This document shows positions 1 to 5,887 of a DNA stretch of 14,929 bases, piece by piece. Both the position numbers and the translations under genes were made by a program. Positions within the stretch are counted from its first letter, which is position 1; every line of letters starts with the position of its first letter. Below the pieces are notes generated by a model. The model saw only the letters and a program-made list of their open reading frames with translations. It was not told where the DNA came from and searched no databases. Source of the stretch: Endomicrobium sp. (GTDB lineage Bacteria; Elusimicrobiota; Endomicrobiia; Endomicrobiales; Endomicrobiaceae); assembly GCA_031260765.1 (NCBI GenBank), contig JAISKX010000103.1:1-14929 (forward strand). The letters run 5' to 3'.

Positions 1-837
1 GGATTTTCGTATAAAGAAACTATGCAAAAACCTATTGACAGCAAGCCGTTTTTACCCTCTATGGATTTGGCAAAATATGATAAGGATTCAAAAGAATTGA
101 GCGTCATTGATATTTATAAAATAATTTGGGACGGCTCTTTTCCAAAATTGCTCACAGACCCAAAGCGCGATAGAAAAAGTTTTTATCGTTCATATCTACA
201 AACTTATATAGAGCGGGATATTAAAGATTTTCAAGGTATAAGCAATGAATTGAAATTTTACGATTTTATAAGAGCGGTATCTGCAAGAACTGCGAATTTA
301 CTCAATTATAATGAACTTGCAAAAGATGTTGATATAGATGTCAGAACGGCAAAATTATGGCTTAGCGCATTAGAAAGATCTGGAATGGTCAAACTATTAG
401 AGCCGTATTATGCAAATATCACAAAAAGGATAATAAAAACTCCCAAGATTTATTTTTTAGATACTGGGCTTTGCGCATATCTTACCGCTTGGGATTCTCC
501 TGAAAGTTTAATGAATGGAGCGATGAACGGAGCGATTTTAGAAACTTATGTATTTACTGAAATCTTAAAAAGTTATTGGCATAACGGCGATGAGGCGAAT
601 ATCTTTTTTTACCGCGATACCGACCAAAGAGAAATTGATTTTGTAATTGAAAAAAATATGACGCTTTATCCTATGGATGTCAAAAAAACTGCAAGTCCAA
701 GCAAAGCGGATATGCGGGCGTTTAAACAATTACAAAAACTAAATAAAAAAGTTGGCGATGGGGCGGTAATATGCCTTTATCCAACTCCTATTCCAATTGA
801 TACGAATGTTTTATCTTTTCCTGTTTGGGAGATATAA
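1..837 (+). CDS. AAA-family ATPase with DUF4143 domain, 3' part (N-terminus outside window)
   Basis: The frame is open to base 1 (codons read G-F-S-Y-K-E-T before the first Met at 22), so the true start and the ATPase core lie upstream; only the last 278 residues are visible. What remains matches the C-terminal half of the AAA_14/DUF4143 ATPases. After the FLPS stretch comes a 'YLQTYIERDI' helix. A winged-helix-like segment follows (LLNYNELAKDVDIDVRTAK, then LSALERSGMVKLLEPYY) and then the KTPKIYFLDTGLCAYL signature. The C-terminal part has the nuclease-like layout of this family (E in 'ILETYVFTEIL', then 'REIDFVI' and 'PMDVK'), resembling a PD-(D/E)XK fold. The biological role of these ATPases is poorly known; they are often numerous in host-associated genomes. 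I see no frame damage. The family call is firm, the function is not. A second, wrecked member lies at 1520-1661. Confidence 0.85.
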   Translation, partial: GFSYKETMQKPIDSKPFLPSMDLAKYDKDSKELSVIDIYKIIWDGSFPKLLTDPKRDRKSFYRSYLQTYIERDIKDFQGISNELKFYDFIRAVSARTANLLNYNELAKDVDIDVRTAKLWLSALERSGMVKLLEPYYANITKRIIKTPKIYFLDTGLCAYLTAWDSPESLMNGAMNGAILETYVFTEILKSYWHNGDEANIFFYRDTDQREIDFVIEKNMTLYPMDVKKTASPSKADMRAFKQLQKLNKKVGDGAVICLYPTPIPIDTNVLSFPVWEI

Positions 838-851
838 ATAGCGAAAAAGGA

Positions 852-858
852 AAGGAGG
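852..858 (+). promoter_or_regulatory. Strong Shine-Dalgarno sequence without an obvious ATG
   Basis: AAGGAGG is a near-perfect anti-16S match just after the ATPase stop, yet no ATG follows at 5-10 nt. The nearest usable start is TTG at 872, 13 nt downstream, which is long. It may serve the doubtful 35-aa ORF or be chance in a purine-rich stretch. Confidence 0.3.
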
Positions 859-871
859 AAAATATAGTAAA

Positions 872-979
872 TTGTCAAAAAGCCCAATCCATAAGAAAGA
901 GTTTGCTAACCCCCAAACTCCCTTAGAAAAAGAATGCATAAATTGCGCCTATATGAACTCTTACGGGTCTCAACTATAA
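872..979 (+). CDS. Doubtful 35-aa Cys-containing small protein (TTG start)
   Basis: From TTG at 872 an open frame runs 35 codons to TAA at 977-979. The product begins MSKSPIHKKEFANPQT and has a CINCAYMNSY segment, i.e. a CxxC pair. The composition is protein-like (hydrophilic, Pro/Lys rich), and AAGGAGG lies 13 nt upstream. Against it: non-ATG start, long spacer, short length, and a GAGTTTG/CAAACTC inverted repeat within it at 899-920. It could be the remnant of a longer gene, because the frame ends abruptly after 'NSYGSQL'. I do not recognise it and assign no function. Confidence 0.22.
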   Translation: MSKSPIHKKEFANPQTPLEKECINCAYMNSYGSQL

Positions 980-1011
980 ACGGATATTTAAAAGGTGAAA
1001 GAGGTTTTCAG

Positions 1012-1245
1012 ATGACTAAAAAACAAGAATGGATAACGATGTTTATTGTTTGCGATATGATAAATTTTTATATGCAGGACACAGGGAGCGCTCTTGTCCC
1101 CGCTATGAATAAAGTCTATACTTCGCAAGTATTTGATAAATTACAAGATATTGAAAGCGGCTTATATTGCGAAGGCTCAGGTTTTGTATATGACCTTTTT
1201 AAAACTGAAATGGAATACGGTAAATTGAAACAACTTGAGGCTTGA
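1012..1245 (+). CDS. Small hypothetical protein, 77 aa
   Basis: The frame is open from 934, but I start at 1012 because AAAGGTGAAAGAGG (991-1004) sits 7 nt before that ATG, whereas the upstream ATG has no good ribosome binding site and the extra 26 residues look like out-of-frame sequence. The product begins MTKKQEWITMFIVCDMINFY and ends MEYGKLKQLEA. It is a compact, probably mostly helical cytoplasmic protein with no signal peptide or clear membrane segment. The pattern 'AMNKVYTSQVFDKLQDIESGL' then 'GSGFVYDLFKTEME' looks like a real folded domain. I cannot name the family. It stands alone between two ATPase genes, a setting where accessory or toxin-antitoxin-like small genes often occur, but nothing shows a partner here. 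Confidence 0.6.
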   Translation: MTKKQEWITMFIVCDMINFYMQDTGSALVPAMNKVYTSQVFDKLQDIESGLYCEGSGFVYDLFKTEMEYGKLKQLEA

Positions 1246-1458
1246 TATATTAAAAACTCGTATAAAACAGCAGTCTTATGCATAACTATATGAGAAATTT
1301 GCAAAAATATAGTATTTATTTGTAAATTTTTCCAAAAATTAGTCATTTTTGTCAAATCTTTGTAATTTTTTATAAGAATTCTGCTTTTTCGTGAAATTTA
1401 TCTTTTTTTGAAAAAAAGGGGAAATCAGATGAAAAATTTATTTTACAAACTAAAAAAA
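1246..1458. other. Very AT-rich intergenic stretch, no gene seen
   Basis: Long A and T runs dominate. It holds an 8-bp T/A palindrome with a one-base centre (1402-1418) and a 10-codon reading frame with a GGGG-type ribosome binding site (ATG 1429, stop 1459-1461), MKNLFYKLKK. Neither is convincing as a terminator or a gene. No RNA gene is apparent. Confidence 0.5.
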
Positions 1459-1489
1459 TGACAATTTTCTTGAAAATTTAGTATATACT
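1459..1489 (+). promoter_or_regulatory. Putative σ70-type promoter of the deleted ATPase gene
   Basis: TGACAA at 1459-1464 and TATATA at 1482-1487 are 17 nt apart; the overlapping TATACT at 1484-1489 is an alternative -10. It lies about 30 nt before a good ribosome binding site (AAGGTG 1508-1513) and the ATG at 1520, so it probably belonged to the ATPase gene that is now deleted. With that body gone, transcripts would run into the glycosyltransferase at 1684. Confidence 0.4.
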
Positions 1490-1519
1490 GTGCCTAAATT
1501 CTACAAAAAGGTGATAAAA

Positions 1520-1661
1520 ATGGCTCTCATATTAAGAAATGAATATCTTGATAGCTGTCGCAGACCACAATCCAAAATATCTTTTAACTTTAGACTATAC
1601 TCCAAAAACATCGCATAACGGCATTAAACAATTGAATGTATTGGAATGGTTGTTAGGATAG
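1520..1661 (+). pseudogene. Relic of an AAA/DUF4143-type ATPase: N-terminus joined out of frame to C-terminus
   Basis: Two overlapping short frames carry the two ends of one protein family. The first (ATG 1520, AAGGTG ribosome binding site 6 nt before) reads MALILRNEYLDS, like the start of AAA_14 ATPases, where an Arg-x-x-Tyr-Leu precedes the Walker A region. It then turns into unrelated residues and stops at 1616-1618. The second frame, from about 1548 to TAG at 1659-1661, reads IAVADHNPKYLLTLD then HNGIKQLNVLEWLLG. This matches the characteristic last 35 or so residues of the same family (a 'D-x-x-P-K-y-x-l-t-x-D ... G-I-k-x-x-n-l-x-d-f-L-L' pattern). About 1 kb of coding sequence would be missing. 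The simplest reading is an internal deletion with its joint near 1546-1556, leaving the ends out of frame. The first gene in the window is a member of the same superfamily, though from another subtype. Confidence 0.6.
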
Positions 1662-1683
1662 TAAAAAAAAGGAAATATGCTAA

Positions 1684-2394
1684 ATGGACATCAATAAAAT
1701 AAAATTATCAATTATTATCCCTTGCTATAATGAAGCAAAAACTATACGCAAAATAGTTGACGCCGTTAAGGCTTCTGTAATACCCAATAAAGAGATTATT
1801 ATTGTGGACGATTTCTCTACCGACGGGTCAAGAGAAATTTTGGAAAAAGAGATAAAACCTCTTGTTTCGCAAATTTTATATCACGATAAAAATATGGGTA
1901 AAGGCGCGGCTTTAAGGACGGGGATAAAACAGGCAAGCGGCGATTTTGTTGTGATACAAGACGCGGATTTGGAATATGACCCGCAGGAATATCAAAAATT
2001 GCTCGCCCCGCTAATTGACGGCAAAGCTGATGTGGTTTATGGGTCAAGATTTATGGGAGAAGGCGCGCATAGAGTGGTGTATTTTTGGCATTTTGTGGGA
2101 AATAAATTCTTAACCACGCTCTCTAATAACTTTACCAATATAAATCTGACTGATATGGAAACTTGCTATAAAGTATTTAAAAGAGAAATTATACAGTCCA
2201 TTGATATATGCGAAAACAGATTTGGTTTTGAGCCTGAAATCACGGCAAAAATCGCAAAGAAAAAATGCGCTATTTATGAAGTGGGCATATCTTATTCAGG
2301 CAGAACTTATGCCGAAGGCAAAAAAATCAATTACAAAGATGGATTTAGAGCCTTGTGGTGCATTTTGAAATACAATTTATTTAAAAAGGGTTAA
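1684..2394 (+). CDS. GT2 family glycosyltransferase, DPM1-like polyprenyl-phosphate sugar synthase
   Basis: 236 residues with a complete GT-A fold and no membrane segment. The N-terminal IIIPCYNEA (res 10-18) is the nucleotide-binding strand and loop. VDDFSTDG (41-48) supplies the first Asp pair. GKGAALRTGI (72-81) is the family signature. QDADLEYDP (92-100) holds the DxD metal site, GSRF is at 120-123 and TDMETCYK at 156-163. Such enzymes transfer a sugar from UDP or GDP to undecaprenyl (or similar) phosphate at the cytoplasmic face of the inner membrane; which sugar cannot be read from the sequence. An AGGAAA-type ribosome binding site (1670-1675) precedes the ATG. It is followed after one base by the UDP-xylose synthase gene, which suggests that the pentose made there might be its donor sugar (inference). 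Confidence 0.9.
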   Translation: MDINKIKLSIIIPCYNEAKTIRKIVDAVKASVIPNKEIIIVDDFSTDGSREILEKEIKPLVSQILYHDKNMGKGAALRTGIKQASGDFVVIQDADLEYDPQEYQKLLAPLIDGKADVVYGSRFMGEGAHRVVYFWHFVGNKFLTTLSNNFTNINLTDMETCYKVFKREIIQSIDICENRFGFEPEITAKIAKKKCAIYEVGISYSGRTYAEGKKINYKDGFRALWCILKYNLFKKG

Positions 2395-2395
2395 A

Positions 2396-3349
2396 ATGAA
2401 AACAGTGCTTATAACGGGAGCGGCGGGCTTTTTGGGTTCTCATCTGTGCGATAAAATGATTAAGGAAAATTATAAAGTTATATGTCTTGATAATTTTTAT
2501 AGCGGCTCTTTTGACAATATAGCTCATCTAAAAAATAATGCTCAATTCCATTTTATAGAAGACGATGTCAGAAATCTGCGCAATATTAAAATAAACGAAC
2601 AATTAGACTATATCCTCAATTTTGCTTGTCCCGCCCCGCCTCCCAAATATCAAAAAGACCCTGTTTTTACATTGGACACTTGCTATAAAGGCGCCAAAAA
2701 TTGTCTTGAACTCGCCAAAGAGCGCGGCGCAATAGTTTTGCAGGCTTCCACAAGCGAAGTTTATGGCGACGCTTTAATACATCCGCAAAAAGAGGAATAT
2801 TGGGGCAATGTAAATCCTATCGGCGCCCGCAGTTGTTATGACGAAGGCAAAAGAATAGCGGAAACTTTATTTTTTGATTACCGCCGCAAATACAATTTAA
2901 AAATCAAAGTGATTAGAATTTTTAACACTTATGGCGCAAGAATGTCCTTTGACGATGGGAGGGTAATATCAAATTTTATAGTAGCGGCTTTAAAAGGCGA
3001 GCCTATAACAATTTACGGCAGCGGAAAACAGACTCGCTCCTTTTGTTATGCCGACGATTTGATAGACGGCATATATAAAATGCTTTTAAGCAGAGACGAT
3101 TTATATGGTCCTGTTAATTTAGGAACGACTTTTGAGTTTAGCGTATCAGAAATCGCTTCAAAAATAATAAAACTATGCTCTTCAAAATCAGAAATCATAT
3201 ACAAAGACCTGCCCGAAGACGACCCCAAACAGCGCAAACCAGATTTAAATCTCGCCCGCAAAGAATTAAATTATGTTCCCAAAATCACAATAGAAGAAGG
3301 GCTCGTCAAAACAATAGAATTTTTTAAAATAAAACTTCAAAATATATAG
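2396..3349 (+). CDS. UDP-glucuronate decarboxylase (UDP-xylose synthase), extended SDR
   Basis: Converts UDP-glucuronate to UDP-xylose through a 4-keto intermediate with bound NAD; cytoplasmic. The Rossmann motif GAAGFLG is at residues 8-14, and D32 of CLDNF should bind the NAD ribose. The UXS-type sequence ACPAPPPKYQ (77-86) is close to the ACPASPxxYQ hallmark of the family. ASTSEVYGD (117-125) gives the Thr/Ser and Glu active-site positions, and RSCYDEGK (145-152) holds the catalytic Tyr148 and Lys152. IFNTYGARM, DDGRVISNF and GSGKQTRSF are all typical of UXS. The 317-residue length is usual for bacterial UXS. The ATG begins 1 nt after the preceding stop, so the two genes should be co-translated. 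Other sugar-nucleotide epimerases and dehydratases share the fold, but the combined motifs favour UXS. Confidence 0.88.
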   Translation: MKTVLITGAAGFLGSHLCDKMIKENYKVICLDNFYSGSFDNIAHLKNNAQFHFIEDDVRNLRNIKINEQLDYILNFACPAPPPKYQKDPVFTLDTCYKGAKNCLELAKERGAIVLQASTSEVYGDALIHPQKEEYWGNVNPIGARSCYDEGKRIAETLFFDYRRKYNLKIKVIRIFNTYGARMSFDDGRVISNFIVAALKGEPITIYGSGKQTRSFCYADDLIDGIYKMLLSRDDLYGPVNLGTTFEFSVSEIASKIIKLCSSKSEIIYKDLPEDDPKQRKPDLNLARKELNYVPKITIEEGLVKTIEFFKIKLQNI

Positions 3350-3375
3350 ACGGCTGTAAGAAAAATCGTTCGTCG

Positions 3376-3404
3376 TTGTAAATACGCGCATAAAAACATA
3401 TAAT
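3376..3404 (+). promoter_or_regulatory. σ70-type promoter for the 3449-8781 operon
   Basis: TTGTAA (3376-3381), a 17-nt spacer and a perfect TATAAT (3399-3404) lie in the 99-nt gap after the UDP-xylose synthase gene. Transcription would start near 3411, giving a leader of about 38 nt before the ATG at 3449. This is the best promoter match in the window. Confidence 0.6.
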
Positions 3405-3448
3405 CCCGTCAATAAAAAACAAAAAAAGAGCGGAGTTTTCAATATAAA

Positions 3449-4039
3449 ATGTCAAAAAAAGCATTCACTTTATCATTCGTTTTACTTATAGCGCTTGTTG
3501 CAATAGCTGTAACGCTTTACAAAATTCAAGATAATAAAAATTCGCCACTTGAACAGGTTTTAAACAAATCTAAAATCACTATAACCGCCCCGCCTTTTAC
3601 AAGAAGTTTATCTAATGAAGAAAAACTCAAAAAAAATCCTAATGACAAAATAAAAGAAGTTCATTTTTATAAGTCCAAGTATAAAGACGCAAATTATACT
3701 TTGATTTTTGCGCAATATTTAAAAGAGCCTATATTAGACAGCGTCGCTAAGTCTATACAGCTCTCATTAAAAGACAATAATCTTATTTTGACATCTACAA
3801 AAAATAAAATAGACGGATTTGAAGGGATTTATTTGGAAGGCTCTTTTGAGAAAGATAATAAAAAATACGCTTTAAAAAACCAAGTTATAAAAGATAAACT
3901 CAATCTGTGGCAGGTTTTAGTTATATATCCTCAATCTGAAAAATCTGAAAAGAACGATATTCTATCCGACAAATACATATCTTCTATTGAAATAGAAAAT
4001 CCAAACAATAAAACGGACGATGATGATGAGACAAATTAA
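3449..4039 (+). CDS. Membrane-anchored protein of unknown function, PsbP/Mog1-like in appearance
   Basis: 196 residues. A Lys-Lys N-terminus followed by an uncleaved-looking hydrophobic helix (about res 6-24, TLSFVLLIALVAIAV) should anchor it in the inner membrane with the rest in the periplasm. No lipobox Cys is present. The C-terminal 130 residues read as alternating β-strands: 'IKEVHFYKSKYKDANYTLIF', 'IDGFEGIYLEGSF', then a run ending in 'LWQVLVIYPQ' and 'DKYISSIEIE'. This order, and the tail in which a final strand follows a short helix, resembles PsbP/Mog1-type (DUF1795-like) small domains; that is an impression only. The last codons (four Asp, Glu, Thr, Asn) overlap the GT9 gene by 20 nt, so the two are translationally coupled. 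A weak GCGGAG lies about 14 nt before the ATG. Perhaps an accessory envelope protein of the glycan cluster. Confidence 0.75.
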   Translation: MSKKAFTLSFVLLIALVAIAVTLYKIQDNKNSPLEQVLNKSKITITAPPFTRSLSNEEKLKKNPNDKIKEVHFYKSKYKDANYTLIFAQYLKEPILDSVAKSIQLSLKDNNLILTSTKNKIDGFEGIYLEGSFEKDNKKYALKNQVIKDKLNLWQVLVIYPQSEKSEKNDILSDKYISSIEIENPNNKTDDDDETN

Positions 4040-5189
4040 AAATCCAAATATTGCTCAAACATTTGACCTCTATACCGATTGTATAAACTTCCCTTTAGAC
4101 AGACCATGCCGCTATCAAAAAAACGATAATGTCCAATGCCGCGCCTGTCCTAATTACATTAAAATTTCAAGCAAAAATGCCGATAGCGCTGTGAGAATTT
4201 TGATTATAAAACTCGGCGCTATGGGAGATGTTTTAAGGACTACTTTTCTTTTACAGGGTTTAAAAGAATTATACCCTAAAAGCCGTATCGCTTGGCTTGT
4301 GTCGGGCAAAAACTCTCAAGTGTTAAACAATAATCCGCTCATAAACCAAATAATAATAAATGATGAAAAAGCCGCCGCTTTCTTGCTCGGAAATTTCTTT
4401 GATATAACTATCAATCTTGATTTGGCGCCTGAAAGCCTCGCCCTTGCTAAAATTGCAAATACTGATAAAATTCTCGGATTTTCTTTAAACAGCCGCAGAG
4501 AGATTGTCGCTTCAAACGATTATGCCGTTGAGTGGTTAAAAATGAGCGCCTATGATGTTTTAAAAAAAGCAAATACTCATACTTATCAATATTGGATGTC
4601 AAAAATAGTTGAATTGCCGAAAGATAATTATGAAATCATTGTTCCTTTGCAGGCGGATTTAGAGAAAAAGGCGCAAGATTTTTTGCGCAGCCTCAATATC
4701 AAAACAAATCAAAAAATAATCGGTATAAATCCCGGAGCCGGCGCAAGATGGCGTTTAAAAAAATGGACTACTGCGGGCTTTATAGAAATAGCAAAACATT
4801 TTTCAAATAAAGAATATGCTATTTTGCTGCTCGGCGGTAAAGACGATGAAAATGAAATAGAAAGAATTTTAAAAGAAAACATCAAAAATGTGTTCTCTAC
4901 GGGGACAGACAATGCCATAGCGGACTTTTTCTCTTTAATAAATCTTTGCGATATTGTTTTATGCGGAGACACTATGGCAATGCATGCCGCAACGGGTCTT
5001 AAAAAAACTGTTTTTGCCTTATTTGGTCCGACTTCTTATGCTGAAATAGAACTTTACGGGCGCGGCAAAAAACTGTATTCGGATTTGGACTGTTTAGTGT
5101 GCTATAAACAGACCTGCGATAAAAGCCCGTCTTGTATGGATAAAATAGACGCGCAAACTGTGATAAAAACTATAGAGGAAACAATATAA
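4020..5189 (+). CDS. GT9 glycosyltransferase (ADP-heptose:LPS heptosyltransferase-like) with two four-Cys clusters
   Basis: 389 residues, GT-B fold. The N-terminal Rossmann domain starts with ILIIKLGAMGDVLRTT (res 60-75), the hallmark of heptosyltransferases. The C-terminal nucleotide-sugar domain has NPGAGARWRLKKW (237-249) and GDTMAMHAATG (316-326) followed by FALFGPTS. Ahead of the fold is an extra stretch of about 57 residues with C21-x8-C30-x9-C40-x2-C43. Near the C-terminus there is C358-x2-C361-x4-C366-x5-C372. Both could bind a metal. The enzyme probably adds heptose or a related sugar to an LPS-like core at the inner face of the membrane. Three tandem ATGs (4020, 4023, 4026) overlap the end of the previous gene and no ribosome binding site is obvious, so the exact start is uncertain by two residues and initiation probably relies on coupling. 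Confidence 0.88.
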   Translation: MMMRQIKNPNIAQTFDLYTDCINFPLDRPCRYQKNDNVQCRACPNYIKISSKNADSAVRILIIKLGAMGDVLRTTFLLQGLKELYPKSRIAWLVSGKNSQVLNNNPLINQIIINDEKAAAFLLGNFFDITINLDLAPESLALAKIANTDKILGFSLNSRREIVASNDYAVEWLKMSAYDVLKKANTHTYQYWMSKIVELPKDNYEIIVPLQADLEKKAQDFLRSLNIKTNQKIIGINPGAGARWRLKKWTTAGFIEIAKHFSNKEYAILLLGGKDDENEIERILKENIKNVFSTGTDNAIADFFSLINLCDIVLCGDTMAMHAATGLKKTVFALFGPTSYAEIELYGRGKKLYSDLDCLVCYKQTCDKSPSCMDKIDAQTVIKTIEETI

Positions 5190-5887
5190 TGGACACAATA
5201 GCGATGCTGCCTACTTATAATGAAGCGGAAAATATAAAGCAAGTGATTGACGAAATTTTAAATTGCGGGCTTGATATTGAAGTTTTAGTAGTTGACGACA
5301 TGTCTCCCGACGGCACTTATAAAATCGTTGAAAGTCTCTCTAAAAGCAATCCCAAAATCCATCTTTTGCTTAGAAAAGAAAAAAAAGGCAGAGGTTATGC
5401 GGGAATAGAAGGTTTTAAAAAGGCTGTTGAAATGGGCGCACAATACATAGTTGAGATGGACGCCGACGGGTCTCACAATCCCAAATATCTGCCGATTTTT
5501 AGAAAAGAGATTGAAAATTGCGGCGCCGTTATAGGCTCAAGATATGTCAAAGGCGGCAAAGACGAATCAAGAACGCTTTTGCGCAAAACAATCAGCGCCT
5601 TTTCAAGAATATATTTAGCGCTTGTAATGGGCGTAAAAATCAAAGACCCGACTTCGGGCTTTAGAATGTATAAGAAACAAACCTTAGAAAAATTTTTAGA
5701 TAAGTTAAAAGCCTCAGACCCTTTTATAGTTGCGGAAGTGGTCTATTATCTAAAAAAATTCAAATGCCAAGTTAAAGAATGCCCCATAGAATTTATGCCG
5801 CGCATAGCGGGCAGTTCCAAATTGCGCCCTTTTACTCTCGTTAAATATCTTTTTAAAGTTTTAAAGTTGAGGATAGTGAATTTATGA
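5189..5887 (+). CDS. GT2 polyprenol-phosphate mannose/glucose synthase-like (DPM1 family)
   Basis: 232 residues, a single GT-A domain without membrane helices, as in soluble DPM1-type synthases. Motifs: MLPTYNEAENI (res 6-16), VVDDMSPDGT (34-43), GRGYAGIEGF (67-76), EMDADGSHNP (89-98) with the DxD metal site, GSRYVKGG, and DPTSGFRMY. It should load a sugar from GDP or UDP onto undecaprenyl phosphate for use outside the membrane. The start overlaps the GT9 stop by one base (TAATG) and its stop overlaps the next ATG by four (ATGA). Its direct coupling to a GT39 enzyme makes it the likely supplier of that transferase's lipid-linked donor. It differs clearly from the other GT2 at 1684, so the two probably make different donors. 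Confidence 0.9.
   Translation: MDTIAMLPTYNEAENIKQVIDEILNCGLDIEVLVVDDMSPDGTYKIVESLSKSNPKIHLLLRKEKKGRGYAGIEGFKKAVEMGAQYIVEMDADGSHNPKYLPIFRKEIENCGAVIGSRYVKGGKDESRTLLRKTISAFSRIYLALVMGVKIKDPTSGFRMYKKQTLEKFLDKLKASDPFIVAEVVYYLKKFKCQVKECPIEFMPRIAGSSKLRPFTLVKYLFKVLKLRIVNL

Noticed and set aside
899..920. GAGTTTG/CAAACTC inverted repeat as a terminator
   Set aside because: Seven base pairs with an 8-nt loop, but no T run after it; weak stability.
934..1011. Longer N-terminus for the 77-aa protein
   Set aside because: The ATG at 934 lacks a ribosome binding site, while 1012 has one at the right distance; the added residues do not look like a natural protein start.
1402..1418. CTTTTTTT-G-AAAAAAAG palindrome as a terminator
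   Set aside because: A one-base centre and nearly pure A/T stem would not make a stable hairpin, and no T tract follows.
1429..1461. Ten-codon frame MKNLFYKLKK with a ribosome binding site
   Set aside because: Too short to support as a gene, with nothing to suggest a leader peptide (no regulatory codon run and no attenuator hairpins).
1632..1661. TTGAAT with TAGGAT at 16 nt as a promoter for the GT2 gene
   Set aside because: Both boxes match only 4 of 6 bases and lie within the conserved relic C-terminus coding sequence, so the match is probably chance.
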